Shown here: one piece after another, positions 6,668-15,874 of the stretch
Numbering within the stretch: the first letter of the stretch is position 1
Layout of the letters: every line of letters begins with the position of its first letter
Source: Roseateles sp. DAIF2
GTDB taxonomy: Bacteria > Pseudomonadota > Gammaproteobacteria > Burkholderiales > Burkholderiaceae_C
NCBI RefSeq assembly: GCF_015624425.1
Contig: NZ_CP049919.1
Location: 1,178,001-1,242,000 of the forward strand
Direction: 5' to 3'
Length of the DNA: 64,000 nucleotides
Notes under the pieces: model-generated
What the model was told of the DNA's origin: nothing
Database searches by the model: none
What the model saw: only the letters and a program-made list of their open reading frames with translations
Position numbers and translations under genes: made by a program

Positions 6668-9600
6668 TCACAGCTCCGCCACGCCCTTCACCCGCTCCAC
6701 CGTCTTGTGCGCGACGATCTGCACCGGGGCCTCGACCGCGCGGCCGTGGAAGCGGTCCAGCAGGTCCTTCCACTGCGCGCGCACGGTCACGACATTGGCC
6801 AGCTTCACATGGCCGTAGCCGCGGATGCTTTCCGGCAGGCGCGCCAGCTTGACGGCCAGGTCCAGTTTCTCGGCTGAGAGATGCGCGATCAGGTCGGCGA
6901 CCAGGGCCTCGTAGTCGGCGATCAGCTGGCGCTCCATCTTGCGTTCCTCGGTCTTGCCGAAGACATCCAGCGCCGTGCCACGCAGGCCCTTGAAGCGGGC
7001 CAGCAGTTTCAGGGCCTTGAAGGTCCAGCCGCCGAGCTCGATCTTCTTCGCATGGCCCTTGGCGTCGGGCCTGGCCAGCAGCGGCGGGGCCATGTGGAAA
7101 CTGATGCGCTCCCAGCCGTCGAACTGGGCCTTCAGCGCGGCCTCCCAGCGGCCGTCGGTATAGAGGCGCGCGACCTCCCACTCGTCCTTGATCGCCAGCA
7201 GCTTGGCGTAGTAGCGCGCCACCGCCTTGGTCAGGCGCTCGGCCTTGCCGGCCTCGCCCAGTTTCGCCTCGGCGGCGCGCACCTGCTCGACCAGGGCCAG
7301 GTAGCGCTGCGCGTAGGCGGCGTTCTGGTAGTCCGTCAGATGCTGCATGCGGCGCGCGATCAGGCCCTCCGGGCCGTCCAGCTTGTCCTGGCCTAGGAGG
7401 AGCTGCACCGGCTTTGTGGCGCTGTCGCGGCCGGCCAGGCGCGTCAGCGCGTCCGGCGCGGCGATGGCCAGGCGGCCCAGCGCGAAGGCGGTCTTGTTGC
7501 CCTCGACCGCGACGCCGTTCAGCTCGATCGCGCGCATCAGCGCGGCCTCGCTGAGCGGGATCAGGCCGCGCTGCCAGCAGGCACCCAGCATGATGATGTT
7601 GCTGGGCATGGTGTCGCCCATCAGGGTCTGGGCGATGGCCTGGGCGTCGACGGTGCTGAGCAGCGCCGCGTCGCCGCCGATCGCATACTTCATCTTGGCC
7701 AGCAGCGATTCGCCCTGCAGATTGGCATCGGGGTTGCGCACGAAGGCGGCGGTGGGCAGCTCATGGGTGTTGGCCAGGATCACGGTGCGGCCGGGCTTGA
7801 CCGTGCCCAGCGCATCGGGGCTGGCGCCGACCACCATGTCGCAGGCCAAGAGCACATCGGCCTGCTGGGTGTCGATGCGCACCTGGTTCAGCAGGTCCTG
7901 GGTCGGCGCCAGGCGCACGAAGCTGAGCACCGAGCCGCCCTTCTGCGCGAAGCCCATGAAGTCCAGCACCGAGGCCTGCTTGCCCTCCAGGTGCGCGGCC
8001 ATCGAGACCAGCGCGCCGACCGTGACGACGCCGGTGCCGCCGACGCCGGTGACCAGCAGGTCGAAGGGGCCGGTCCATTGCCAGGCGGCGGGCGCGGCGA
8101 TCGCGGCGATCTCGCGGGCCAGGTCTTGTGCGGTGTAGCCCGCGCCCTGTTTCTTCTTCAGCTGCGGGTTGTGCACCGAGACGAAGCTGGGGCAGAAGCC
8201 GTTGACGCAGCTGAAGTCCTTGTTGCAACTGCTCTGCTCGATCGCGCGCTTGCGGCCGAAATCGGTTTCGACCGGCACGACCGACAGGCAGTTGCTGGCG
8301 ACGCCGCAGTCGCCGCAGCCCTCGCAGACCGCCTCGTTGATGAAGAGGCGCTTCGGCGGATCCGGGAACTCCTTCTTCTTCCTGCGGCGGCGCTTTTCGG
8401 CGGCGCAGGTCTGGTCGTAGATCAGGACCGTGACGCCCTCGATCTCGCGCAGCTCGCGCTGGACCTGGTCCAGCTCCGAGCGGTCGTGGAAGGTGGTGCC
8501 GGCCGGGAACAGGCCGTGGTGGCCATCGTACTTGTCGATCTCGTCGGAGACGACGACCAGGCGCTTGACGCCCTCGGCCTCGACCTGGCGCGCGATCTGC
8601 GGCACGCTGGTCTGGCCGTCGACCGGCTGGCCGCCGGTCATCGCGACCGCGTCGTTGTAGAGGATCTTGTAGGTGATGTTGGCCTTGGCCGCGATCGCCT
8701 GGCGGATCGCCAGATAGCCGGAGTGATAGTAGGTGCCGTCGCCCAGGTTCTGGAACACATGCTTCTCGGTCGTGAAGCGGCTGTGCGCGGCCCAGTCCAC
8801 GCCCTCGGCGCCCATCTGGATCAGGCCCGAGGTACCGCGCTCCATCCAGCTGGCCATGAAGTGGCAGCCGATGCCGGCCAGCGCGCGCGAGCCCTCGGGC
8901 AGCTTGGTCGAGGTGTTGTGCGGGCAGCCGGAGCAGAAGTAGGGCTGGCGGCGCACGCCGTCGGCGGCATTGGACAGCAGGCAGGGGGTCAGGAAGTCGA
9001 CCACCAGGTGGCGGCGGTCCAGCGCCGGGTTCAGGCGCGCCAGCCAGTCGGCCACGGTGGACATGATGCGCGAGGGGCGCAGTTCGCCAAGGCTGGAGAG
9101 CACGGCCGCGCCGCGCTCGTCGGTCTTGCCGATCACATGGGGGCGCTGCGCGTCGGGCAGGTGGTAGAGCAGCTCCTTGATCTGGCGCTCGACCACCGGG
9201 GCCTTCTCCTCGATCACCAGCATGTCGGTCAGGCCCTGCGCGAACTCGACCATGCGGGTCGATTCCAGCGGGTAGACCAGGCCGACCTTGTAGATCCGCA
9301 CGCCGGCCGCGGCCAGCGCGTTGGGGTCCAGGTCCAGGCGGCGCAGCACCTCCATGAAGTCGTAATGCGCCTTGCCGACCGTGACGATGCCCAGCGTGGC
9401 GCTGGGGCTGGCGACGATGTGCTTGTCGATCGAGTTCAGCTTGCTGAAGGCGCGCACCGCGGCCAGCTTGTGCTCCAGGCGCGACTCCAGCTCCAGCGAG
9501 GGCAGGTCGACGCTGCGGATGTGCAGATTGGTCGCCGGTGTGTGATCTACCGGCAGTTCGAAGTCCAGCGGCACGCTGTCCAGGTCGACCGTCATGCCGG

Positions 9601-10246
9601 ACTCGACCACCTCGGAGATGGCCTTGAAGCCGACCCAGGCGCCGGAGAAGCGCGACAGCGCCCAGCCGTAGAGCCCGAACTCCAGGTACTCGGCCACATT
9701 GGCCGGGTGCACGATGGGCATGCTCCAGGCCTGCAGCGCCAGGTCGCTCTGGTGCGGGGTGCTGGACGAGACGCAACCATGGTCGTCGCCGCAGACCACC
9801 AGCACGCCGCCCTGCGGCGCCGTGCCATAGACATTGCCATGCTTGAGCGCGTCGCCGGAGCGGTCCACGCCCGGGCCCTTGCCGTACCACATCGCGAACA
9901 CGCCATCGACGGTGCGCTTGGGGTCCAGCGCGACGCGCTGCACGCCCAGGCAGGCGGTGGCGGCCAGGTCCTCGTTGATCGCGGGCAGGAAGTTGACCTG
10001 GGCGGCCTCGAGGAACTTCTTGGCCTTCCAGAGCTGCTGGTCGACCATGCCCAGCGGGCTGCCGCGGTAGCCGGAGACGAAGCCCGCGGTCTTCAGCCCG
10101 GCGCGCTCGTCCAGCGCCTTCTGCGCCAGCAGCAGGCGCACCAGGGCCTGGGTGCCGGTCATGAACACGGCGCCATGCTTGGCGCCCAGGTTGTCCGAGA
10201 GCTTGTAGTCGCGCAGGGCGGGCTGGGCCGGCAGGAGGCTGGACAT
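6668..10246 (-). CDS. Indolepyruvate ferredoxin oxidoreductase, fused subunits
   Basis: A 1192-residue protein of the fused IorA-IorB type. These enzymes oxidatively decarboxylate aryl or branched 2-oxo acids to acyl-CoA with thiamine diphosphate, passing electrons to ferredoxin. Landmarks in order: N-terminal pyrimidine-binding part (GYRGSPLGMVDQQLW), ThDP-binding region (GIGCHFMASWMERGTSGLIQMGAEG, then LGDGTYYHSG), a 4Fe-4S motif (CEGCGDCGVASNCLSV) and the gamma/beta-type domain (TGVGGTGVVTVGAL). The C-terminal region is predicted helical. The ATG at 10246 (GGAG upstream) fits the family start; 10300 is an upstream alternative. It is divergent from an Lrp regulator, which suggests amino-acid-responsive control. 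Confidence 0.9.
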   Translation of the reverse strand: MSSLLPAQPALRDYKLSDNLGAKHGAVFMTGTQALVRLLLAQKALDERAGLKTAGFVSGYRGSPLGMVDQQLWKAKKFLEAAQVNFLPAINEDLAATACLGVQRVALDPKRTVDGVFAMWYGKGPGVDRSGDALKHGNVYGTAPQGGVLVVCGDDHGCVSSSTPHQSDLALQAWSMPIVHPANVAEYLEFGLYGWALSRFSGAWVGFKAISEVVESGMTVDLDSVPLDFELPVDHTPATNLHIRSVDLPSLELESRLEHKLAAVRAFSKLNSIDKHIVASPSATLGIVTVGKAHYDFMEVLRRLDLDPNALAAAGVRIYKVGLVYPLESTRMVEFAQGLTDMLVIEEKAPVVERQIKELLYHLPDAQRPHVIGKTDERGAAVLSSLGELRPSRIMSTVADWLARLNPALDRRHLVVDFLTPCLLSNAADGVRRQPYFCSGCPHNTSTKLPEGSRALAGIGCHFMASWMERGTSGLIQMGAEGVDWAAHSRFTTEKHVFQNLGDGTYYHSGYLAIRQAIAAKANITYKILYNDAVAMTGGQPVDGQTSVPQIARQVEAEGVKRLVVVSDEIDKYDGHHGLFPAGTTFHDRSELDQVQRELREIEGVTVLIYDQTCAAEKRRRRKKKEFPDPPKRLFINEAVCEGCGDCGVASNCLSVVPVETDFGRKRAIEQSSCNKDFSCVNGFCPSFVSVHNPQLKKKQGAGYTAQDLAREIAAIAAPAAWQWTGPFDLLVTGVGGTGVVTVGALVSMAAHLEGKQASVLDFMGFAQKGGSVLSFVRLAPTQDLLNQVRIDTQQADVLLACDMVVGASPDALGTVKPGRTVILANTHELPTAAFVRNPDANLQGESLLAKMKYAIGGDAALLSTVDAQAIAQTLMGDTMPSNIIMLGACWQRGLIPLSEAALMRAIELNGVAVEGNKTAFALGRLAIAAPDALTRLAGRDSATKPVQLLLGQDKLDGPEGLIARRMQHLTDYQNAAYAQRYLALVEQVRAAEAKLGEAGKAERLTKAVARYYAKLLAIKDEWEVARLYTDGRWEAALKAQFDGWERISFHMAPPLLARPDAKGHAKKIELGGWTFKALKLLARFKGLRGTALDVFGKTEERKMERQLIADYEALVADLIAHLSAEKLDLAVKLARLPESIRGYGHVKLANVVTVRAQWKDLLDRFHGRAVEAPVQIVAHKTVERVKGVAEL

Positions 10247-10315
10247 GGCTGTCTCCGTCTTATGGAATGATGGCTGTGCAGGCGCAGGATTTTTTGTCAT
10301 GACCCCGGGTTTTAG

Positions 10316-10354
10316 TTTTCTTCTTTGCTATTGATAATCCAGTATTGGAGAAAA
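10316..10354. promoter_or_regulatory. AT-rich divergent control region
   Basis: A conspicuously AT-rich island in a GC-rich genome lies between the oxidoreductase and Lrp genes, bounded by TTTTCT (10316-10321) and AGAAAA (10349-10354). It includes GATAAT at 10333-10338 as a possible -10. Lrp-type regulators bind AT-rich degenerate palindromes, so it is the likely operator for both genes. Binding is inferred. Confidence 0.45.
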
Positions 10355-10375
10355 TTCATCTCAAGAGGCGCCAGG

Positions 10376-10846
10376 ATGGAAATTGATCGTTTCGACAAGG
10401 CGACGCGCCAGATCCTCGAGGCCCTGCAGGCCGACAGCCGGCAGAGCACCCAGGCCCTGGCGGACAAGGTCGGCCTGTCGGCGACGCCGGTCTGGCGCCG
10501 CGTCAAGGAACTGGAGGAAAGCGGCGTGATCCGCCGCCATGTGGCCCTGGTCGACCGCGAGCGCCTGGGCCTGAACATCTGCGTGCTGGCCAATGTCAGC
10601 CTGCTGCGCCACAGCGAGGGCGCGGTCGAGGCCTTCGAGGCGATGGTGATCACCAGCCCCGAGATCATCGAATGCCAGGCCATCACCGGCGAGGCCGACT
10701 ATGTGGTCAAGGTGGTCGCGCCGGACATGAAGGCCTACGACCAGTTCCTGCAGCAGAAGGTCTTCAAGGTACCCGGCGTGGCCAGCGTGCGCAGCAATGT
10801 GGTGCTGCGCGAGGTGAAGTACGAGACCGCGCTGCCGGTGCCCTGA
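10376..10846 (+). CDS. Lrp/AsnC family transcriptional regulator
   Basis: A 156-residue Lrp/AsnC regulator. The N-terminal helix-turn-helix (about residues 3-60: DKATRQILEALQ, then ALADKVGLSATPVWRRVKELEESGVI) is followed by the ligand-binding RAM domain (ITGEADYVVKVVAPDMKAYDQFL and VRSNVVLREVKYETALPV). The ATG at 10376 has AGAGG upstream and matches the family start; a longer frame from 10325 would add a non-family extension. It is transcribed divergently from the indolepyruvate oxidoreductase and probably senses an amino acid to control that gene and itself. Confidence 0.92.
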   Translation: MEIDRFDKATRQILEALQADSRQSTQALADKVGLSATPVWRRVKELEESGVIRRHVALVDRERLGLNICVLANVSLLRHSEGAVEAFEAMVITSPEIIECQAITGEADYVVKVVAPDMKAYDQFLQQKVFKVPGVASVRSNVVLREVKYETALPVP

Positions 10847-10894
10847 TCCCCTGGGGCCGGGTATTGCCCCCGGCGCCCCTGCATGCAAGCCCGC

Positions 10895-10923
10895 TTGCGA
10901 CGGGTCAGGCACAGGTATATAAA
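10895..10923 (+). promoter_or_regulatory. Candidate sigma-70 promoter upstream of the oxidase region
   Basis: TTGCGA at 10895-10900 and TATAAA at 10918-10923 are separated by 17 bases. This is the best match in the 229-base gap before the membrane protein gene and would give a leader of about 145 bases. A small hairpin at 10856-10874 (GCCGGG/CCCGGC) just upstream may end the lrp transcript. Confidence 0.5.
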
Positions 10924-11075
10924 CGAAGCCATCCGGCATGGCGCCTTCGCCACGATGCCCGCTCGCCGAAGACGAGCCGAACATCGCGACTGCGGTAGCA
11001 ACACCTGGCCCTCAAGCATTGAGGCTGCACGACAAGGCAGCGATCGGTTTCAGTCCCTACCCTTCGGAGGTGGTC

Positions 11076-11591
11076 ATGGAACTTCAGGTGCAAAGTCATC
11101 GATGGGAGAGCCGCATGCCGGACTGGCCGGCGGCGATCGTCGCGGGCCTGGTGGCCGGCGCGGTGGCGATGGTGATCGATCTGCTCTGGACCACCCTGAT
11201 GCTGGGCGGCAATCCCTGGCAGACCTCGCACCAGGTGGCGGCGATGCTGATGGGGCCCGAGCTGCTGCAGGGCCCAACGCACCAGTTCCAGCTGGGCATC
11301 GTCGCGACCGCGCTGCTGATCCACTACGGCCTGGGCGTGCTGTTCGGCTGCCTGATCGCCTTCATCGTCACCGGCTTCCACTACGAAGGCGACCTGCCGA
11401 TGCTGGAGATCATCGGCGGCCTGTCCGGCATCGCGCTGTACTTCATCAACTTCTACGGCTTCGTGCGCCTCTTCCCCTGGGTGGCGGAGATGCGCAGCGG
11501 CGCCTACCTGGTCGAGCACCTGGTGTTCGGCATGACGGCCGCGATGGTCTATTGGAAGCTGGCCCGCAGCGGCTCGGTAGCCACGAGCTGA
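11076..11591 (+). CDS. Four-helix membrane protein preceding the oxidase operon
   Basis: A 171-residue hydrophobic protein with about four membrane spans (roughly residues 17-40, 68-95, 108-127 and 140-158). There is no enzyme motif. The ATG at 11076 follows a strong CGGAGG site; longer in-frame starts lack one. It is 67 bases upstream of the cytochrome oxidase subunit II gene on the same strand and likely belongs to that transcription unit. A role in oxidase assembly is possible from position, but nothing in the sequence shows it. Confidence 0.75.
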   Translation: MELQVQSHRWESRMPDWPAAIVAGLVAGAVAMVIDLLWTTLMLGGNPWQTSHQVAAMLMGPELLQGPTHQFQLGIVATALLIHYGLGVLFGCLIAFIVTGFHYEGDLPMLEIIGGLSGIALYFINFYGFVRLFPWVAEMRSGAYLVEHLVFGMTAAMVYWKLARSGSVATS

Positions 11592-11658
11592 GTTCGCTGC
11601 AGCGGCGCCCCTGGGCGCCGCTTCCACATCAGAGCTAGAAGAGCAGGAGGAGACAGGC

Positions 11659-12789
11659 ATGGTCATCGCCATCACCCTGGTCGTCATCGTCCTGGCGTCG
11701 CTGCTGTTCCATTACATCAACCCCTGGCACCCGCCGGCGCTGGCCTCGAACTGGCAGCAGATGGACGACACGCTGACGATCACCTTCGTGATCACCGGCA
11801 TCTTCTTCGTCATCCTCAACCTGTTCCTGGTCTATGTGATCTGGCGCTTCCGCCGGCGCGGCGCGAAGGCCAGCGAGCAGGTGGCCTACCAGCCGCAGAA
11901 CCACCGGCTGGAGCGCTGGCTGACCATCGTCACGACGGTGGGCATCGTCGCGCTGCTGGCGCCGGGCCTGCAGGTCTACGCCGACTATGTGCGTCCCCCG
12001 CATGACGCGCTGGAGGTCGAGGTGCTGGGCTCGCAATGGCAATGGCGCTACCGCTTCCCCGGCGCCGACGGCAAGCTGGGCGGCACCGATGCGCGCTTCG
12101 TCACCGCGGCCAATCCCTTCGGCCTGGATCCGGACGATGCCCAGGGCCAGGACGATGCGCTGGTCGAGGCCAACGAGCTGCACCTGCCGCTGAACCGGCC
12201 GGTCAAGATCCTGCTGCGCGCGCATGACGTGCTGCACGACTTCTATGTGCCACCCTTTCGCGCCCGCATGAACATGGTGCCGGGCATGGTGACCACCTAC
12301 TGGTTCAAGCCCACCCAGCCGGGCCGCTACGAGGCGATGTGCGCGCAGCTCTGCGGCGTCGGCCATGCGGCGATGCGCGGCGTGGTGGTGGTCGAGGAGG
12401 AGGGCGCCTTCCAGGCCTGGCTGAAGAGTAAGCCCAGCTTCGCGGCCGCGATCGCGCCGCCACCGCCGGTGGCGGCGGCCTCGGCCGGCGAGGGTGGCGT
12501 GGCCGATCCGGCCGCGCAGGGCCTGGCGCTGGCCAAGGCCAAGGCCTGCGTGGCCTGCCATTCGGTGGACGGCGCACCGGGCGTCGGCCCGAGCTGGAAG
12601 GGCCTGTACGGCAAGACCGAGGCCTTTGCCGATGGCAGCAAGGAGGCGATGAACGAGACCACCCTGGCGCGCGAGATCCGCGATCCGACCGCCAAGGTGG
12701 TGCAGGGCTTCGCGCCGATCATGCCGAAGTCCGAACTCAGCGAGGCCGAGGTCACGGCCCTGGTGGCCTATATCCGCGCATTGAAATGA
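11659..12789 (+). CDS. coxB: Cytochrome c oxidase subunit II with fused cytochrome c
   Basis: A 376-residue subunit II. It has N-terminal membrane segments (about 2-20, 41-61 and 88-108) and a CuA domain with H189 and the cluster C228-AQL-C232-GVG-H236-AA-M239. A C-terminal class I cytochrome c domain carries heme motif C297-VAC-H301. The fused cytochrome gives the caa3-type layout, in which electrons pass from soluble cytochrome c through the fused heme to CuA. AGGAGG lies upstream of the ATG. The gene opens an operon resembling the alternative oxidase coxMNOP of Bradyrhizobium, where CoxM is the equivalent protein; that comparison is from general knowledge. Confidence 0.93.
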   Translation: MVIAITLVVIVLASLLFHYINPWHPPALASNWQQMDDTLTITFVITGIFFVILNLFLVYVIWRFRRRGAKASEQVAYQPQNHRLERWLTIVTTVGIVALLAPGLQVYADYVRPPHDALEVEVLGSQWQWRYRFPGADGKLGGTDARFVTAANPFGLDPDDAQGQDDALVEANELHLPLNRPVKILLRAHDVLHDFYVPPFRARMNMVPGMVTTYWFKPTQPGRYEAMCAQLCGVGHAAMRGVVVVEEEGAFQAWLKSKPSFAAAIAPPPPVAAASAGEGGVADPAAQGLALAKAKACVACHSVDGAPGVGPSWKGLYGKTEAFADGSKEAMNETTLAREIRDPTAKVVQGFAPIMPKSELSEAEVTALVAYIRALK

Positions 12790-12798
12790 GGAGGCGCA

Positions 12799-14577
12799 AT
12801 GCACGACCACGACGCGCATGACGACGAGCATCACGAGCCGCAGAGCTTCTGGACCAAATATGTCTGGAGCCAGGACCACAAGGTGATCGCGCTGCAGTAC
12901 GGCGGCACGGCCATCGTCGTGGGCCTGATCGGCCTCTTGCTGTCCAACCTGATGCGGCTGCAGATCGGCTTTCCCGGCGCCTTCGAGTTCATCAATGCCG
13001 AGCGCTACTACCAGTTCGTCACGATGCACGGGATGATCATGGTGATCTACCTGCTGACCGCGCTCTTCCTCGGCGGCTTCGGCAACTACCTGATCCCGCT
13101 GATGGTCGGCGCGCGCGACATGGTGTTCCCCTATCTCAACATGCTGAGCTTCTGGGTCTACCTGCTGTCGGTGCTGGTGCTGCTGGCCAGCTTCTTCGTG
13201 CCCGGCGGCGCCACCGGCGCGGGCTGGACGCTGTATCCGCCGCAGGCCATCCTGCCCGGCACGCCGGGGCATGACTGGGGCATCATCCTGATGCTGGTCT
13301 CGCTCCTGATCTTCATCGTCGCGGCGACGATGGGCGGCCTGAACTATGTCTCGACGGTGCTGCAGGCGCGCTGCCGCGGCATGACCCTCTTGCGCATGCC
13401 GCTGACCGTGTGGGGCATCTTCACCGCCACCATCCTGGCCCTGCTGGCCTTCCCGGCGCTGTTCGTCAGCGGCCTGATGATGCTGCTGGACAAGACCATC
13501 GGCACCAGCTTCTTCATGCCGGCCCTGGTCTCGCTGGGCCAGGTGACGCAGTACAAGGGCGGCACGCCGCTGCTGTTCCAGCATCTGTTCTGGTTCTTCG
13601 GCCACCCCGAGGTCTACATCGTCGCGCTGCCGGCCTTCGGCATCGTCTCGGACCTGATCAGCGTGCATGCGCGCAAATGCATCTTCGGCTATCGCCAGAT
13701 GGTCTGGGCCATCCTGGCGATCGCGGTGCTGAGCTTCGTGGTCTGGGCCCACCACATGTTCGTCAGCGGCATGAACCCGTACTTCGGCTTCTTCTTCGCG
13801 ACCAGCACCCTGATCATCGCGGTGCCGACCGCGATCAAGGTCTACAACTGGCTGCTTACCCTGTGGCGCGGCGACATACACCTGTCGGTGCCGATGCTGT
13901 TCGCGCTGGCCTTCATCTCCACCTTCATCGTCGGCGGCCTGACCGGCCTGTTCCTCGGCAATGTCTCGGTCGACATCCCGCTGTCGGGCAGCTATTTCGT
14001 CGTCGCCCATTTCCATATGGTGATGGGCGTGGCGCCGCTGCTGGTGGTGTTCGGCGCGATCTACCACTGGTACCCGAAGATCAGCGGCCGCATGCTGGAC
14101 GACCGGCTGGGCCAGTTCCATTTCTGGGTCACCTTCCTGGGCACCTATGCGATCTACTTCCCGATGCATTACCTGGGCCTGCTCGGGATGCCGCGGCGCT
14201 ACTACAACTACGAGCCCTACACCTCCTTCCCCGCCTCGGCGCATCAGCTGAACGCCTTCATCACCGTGGTCGCGATCATCGTCGGCGTGGTGCAGCTGGT
14301 GTTCGTCTGGAACCTGATCTGGAGCGCCTTCAGGGGCCGCAAGGCCGAGCCGAATCCCTGGCGCGCCGCCTCGCTGGAATGGCAGACGCCCGACACCCCG
14401 CCGCGGCACGGCAACTGGGGCCCGGCGCTGCCGGTGGTGCACCGCTGGGCCTATGCCTACAGCGTGCCCGGCGCCGGCCAGGACTTCATCGCGCAGACCG
14501 ACCCGCCCGAGCTGGGCGGCGACGAGCACCATGGCCATGAGGACAAGGGCGCCGCGGTGCGGGGAGCCGCGGCATGA
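12799..14577 (+). CDS. ctaD: Cytochrome c oxidase subunit I
   Basis: A 592-residue heme-copper oxidase subunit I with 12 expected membrane helices. Visible landmarks: TMHGMIMVIYLLTALFLGGFGNYL (low-spin heme ligand His), WFFGHPEVYIVALP (CuB His plus the cross-linked Tyr), WAHHMFVSGM (CuB His pair) and FHMVMGVAP (heme ligands). The HPEVY glutamate indicates an A1-type K/D-channel enzyme. The N-terminus is unusually His/Asp-rich (HDHDAHDDEHHEP), as is the C-terminus (GDEHHGHED). The gene follows subunit II by 9 bases with GAGG upstream, and its stop overlaps the next start (ATGA). Confidence 0.96.
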   Translation: MHDHDAHDDEHHEPQSFWTKYVWSQDHKVIALQYGGTAIVVGLIGLLLSNLMRLQIGFPGAFEFINAERYYQFVTMHGMIMVIYLLTALFLGGFGNYLIPLMVGARDMVFPYLNMLSFWVYLLSVLVLLASFFVPGGATGAGWTLYPPQAILPGTPGHDWGIILMLVSLLIFIVAATMGGLNYVSTVLQARCRGMTLLRMPLTVWGIFTATILALLAFPALFVSGLMMLLDKTIGTSFFMPALVSLGQVTQYKGGTPLLFQHLFWFFGHPEVYIVALPAFGIVSDLISVHARKCIFGYRQMVWAILAIAVLSFVVWAHHMFVSGMNPYFGFFFATSTLIIAVPTAIKVYNWLLTLWRGDIHLSVPMLFALAFISTFIVGGLTGLFLGNVSVDIPLSGSYFVVAHFHMVMGVAPLLVVFGAIYHWYPKISGRMLDDRLGQFHFWVTFLGTYAIYFPMHYLGLLGMPRRYYNYEPYTSFPASAHQLNAFITVVAIIVGVVQLVFVWNLIWSAFRGRKAEPNPWRAASLEWQTPDTPPRHGNWGPALPVVHRWAYAYSVPGAGQDFIAQTDPPELGGDEHHGHEDKGAAVRGAAA

Positions 14578-15161
14578 GCGCCGTCCTGCCCCTGGCCACC
14601 GAGCGCGGCGTCGACCGCGCCCAGGCCGCCAGCATCGCGCTGTGGTTCTTCATCGGCGTGGCCTGCGCGCTGTTCGGCCTGTTCTTCGCGGCCTATGTGA
14701 TGCGGCTGGAGAGCGTCGAGGGCTATCCGCTGGCGCTGCCCTGGCAGTTCTGGCTCAGCACGGCCCTGCTGGTCGCCGGCAGCGCGGCGCTGGAGCTGGC
14801 GCGGCGCGCGGTGGCTGTGGTGGTGGCGCGTCGCTGGCTGCTGGCGGGTGGGCTGTGCGCGCTGGCCTTCGTCGGCGTGCAGCTGTGGGGCTGGTCGGCC
14901 CTGCTGGCCGAGAAGGTCGGCCCGGCCGGCAATCCGGCCGCCAGCTTTCTCTACCTGCTGACCGCGATGCATGGCCTGCATGTGCTGGGCGGGCTGGGCG
15001 GCTGGTGGCTGGCCTGGCGCGACGATGCACCGGCGCATTGGCGCGTGAGCCTGGTCGCGCGCTACTGGCATTTCCTGCTGCTGCTCTGGCTGGGCCTGTT
15101 CGCCATGCTGGGGCTGCTGACGCCGGACCTGGTGCGCGCCATCTGCGGCACGCGGGTGTAA
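14574..15161 (+). CDS. Cytochrome oxidase subunit III-like protein (first copy)
   Basis: A 195-residue membrane protein of the COX3 superfamily with about five helices. It has the conserved TAMHGLHVLGGLGGWW segment and a closing WHFLLLLWLGLF. The start overlaps the subunit I stop (ATGA), so it is translationally coupled. It is shorter and more divergent than the second subunit III gene that follows at once. Paired subunit III genes are a known feature of CoxMNOP-type oxidases (CoxO and CoxP). It probably stabilises the catalytic subunits rather than taking part in catalysis. Confidence 0.85.
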   Translation: MSAVLPLATERGVDRAQAASIALWFFIGVACALFGLFFAAYVMRLESVEGYPLALPWQFWLSTALLVAGSAALELARRAVAVVVARRWLLAGGLCALAFVGVQLWGWSALLAEKVGPAGNPAASFLYLLTAMHGLHVLGGLGGWWLAWRDDAPAHWRVSLVARYWHFLLLLWLGLFAMLGLLTPDLVRAICGTRV

Positions 15162-15181
15162 GCAAGAAGAAGGAGGTCACC

Positions 15182-15865
15182 ATGAGCGGCAGCCACAGCG
15201 AACCGGGCAGCGCCCTGCCGAACGACCTGCGCGGCCTGGTGGCCGACTGGTCGGCCGACCGCCAGGCCCTGGGCGTGTCCTGGGGCAAGGCGATGATGTG
15301 GATCTTCCTGCTCAGCGACACCTTCGTGTTCGGCAGCTTCCTGACCGGCTATATGACGGTTCGCATGTCCACCACCGTGCCCTGGCCGAATCCCAGCGAG
15401 GTGTTCGCGCTGCATGTCGGCGGCGCCAATGTGCCGCTGCTGCTGATCGCGATCATGACCTTCGTGCTGATCAGCAGCAGCGGCACGATGGCGATGGCGG
15501 TGATGCGCGGCTACGCGCGCGACCGCGAGAACACGGCGCGCCTGATGTTCGCCACCGCGCTGCTGGGCGCCACCTTTGTCGGCATGCAGGCCTTCGAGTG
15601 GAGCAAGCTGATCTCCGAGGGCGTGCGGCCCTGGGGCAACCCGATGGGCGCGGCGCAGTTCGGCGCCTGCTTCTTCATGATCACGGGCTTCCACGGCCTG
15701 CATGTGTCGATCGGCGTGATCTACCTGATCATCGTCGCGCTCAAGGTCCGGCGCGGCGACTACGAGAAACGCGGCGACTACCAGATCGTCGAGATCGCAG
15801 GCCTCTACTGGCACTTCGTCGACCTGGTTTGGGTCTTCATCTTTGCCTTCTTCTACCTCTGGTGA
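15182..15865 (+). CDS. ctaE: Cytochrome c oxidase subunit III (second copy)
   Basis: A 227-residue COX3-family protein. Recognisable elements are MMWIFLLSDTFVFGSFLTGY near the N-terminus, GMQAFEWSKLI, ITGFHGLHVSIGVIYLI and the terminal LYWHFVDLVWVFIFAFFYLW. The ATG at 15182 follows a near-perfect AAGGAGGT site; the frame stays open upstream but those codons overlap the preceding gene. It is closer to canonical subunit III than the gene before it. It is a subunit of the same oxidase. Confidence 0.93.
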   Translation: MSGSHSEPGSALPNDLRGLVADWSADRQALGVSWGKAMMWIFLLSDTFVFGSFLTGYMTVRMSTTVPWPNPSEVFALHVGGANVPLLLIAIMTFVLISSSGTMAMAVMRGYARDRENTARLMFATALLGATFVGMQAFEWSKLISEGVRPWGNPMGAAQFGACFFMITGFHGLHVSIGVIYLIIVALKVRRGDYEKRGDYQIVEIAGLYWHFVDLVWVFIFAFFYLW

Positions 15866-15874
15866 GGAGCGGTC

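Noticed and set aside
7763..10270. 835-codon plus-strand frame opposite the oxidoreductase
   Set aside because: It mirrors the real minus-strand gene in codon phase and has no motifs; antisense shadow.
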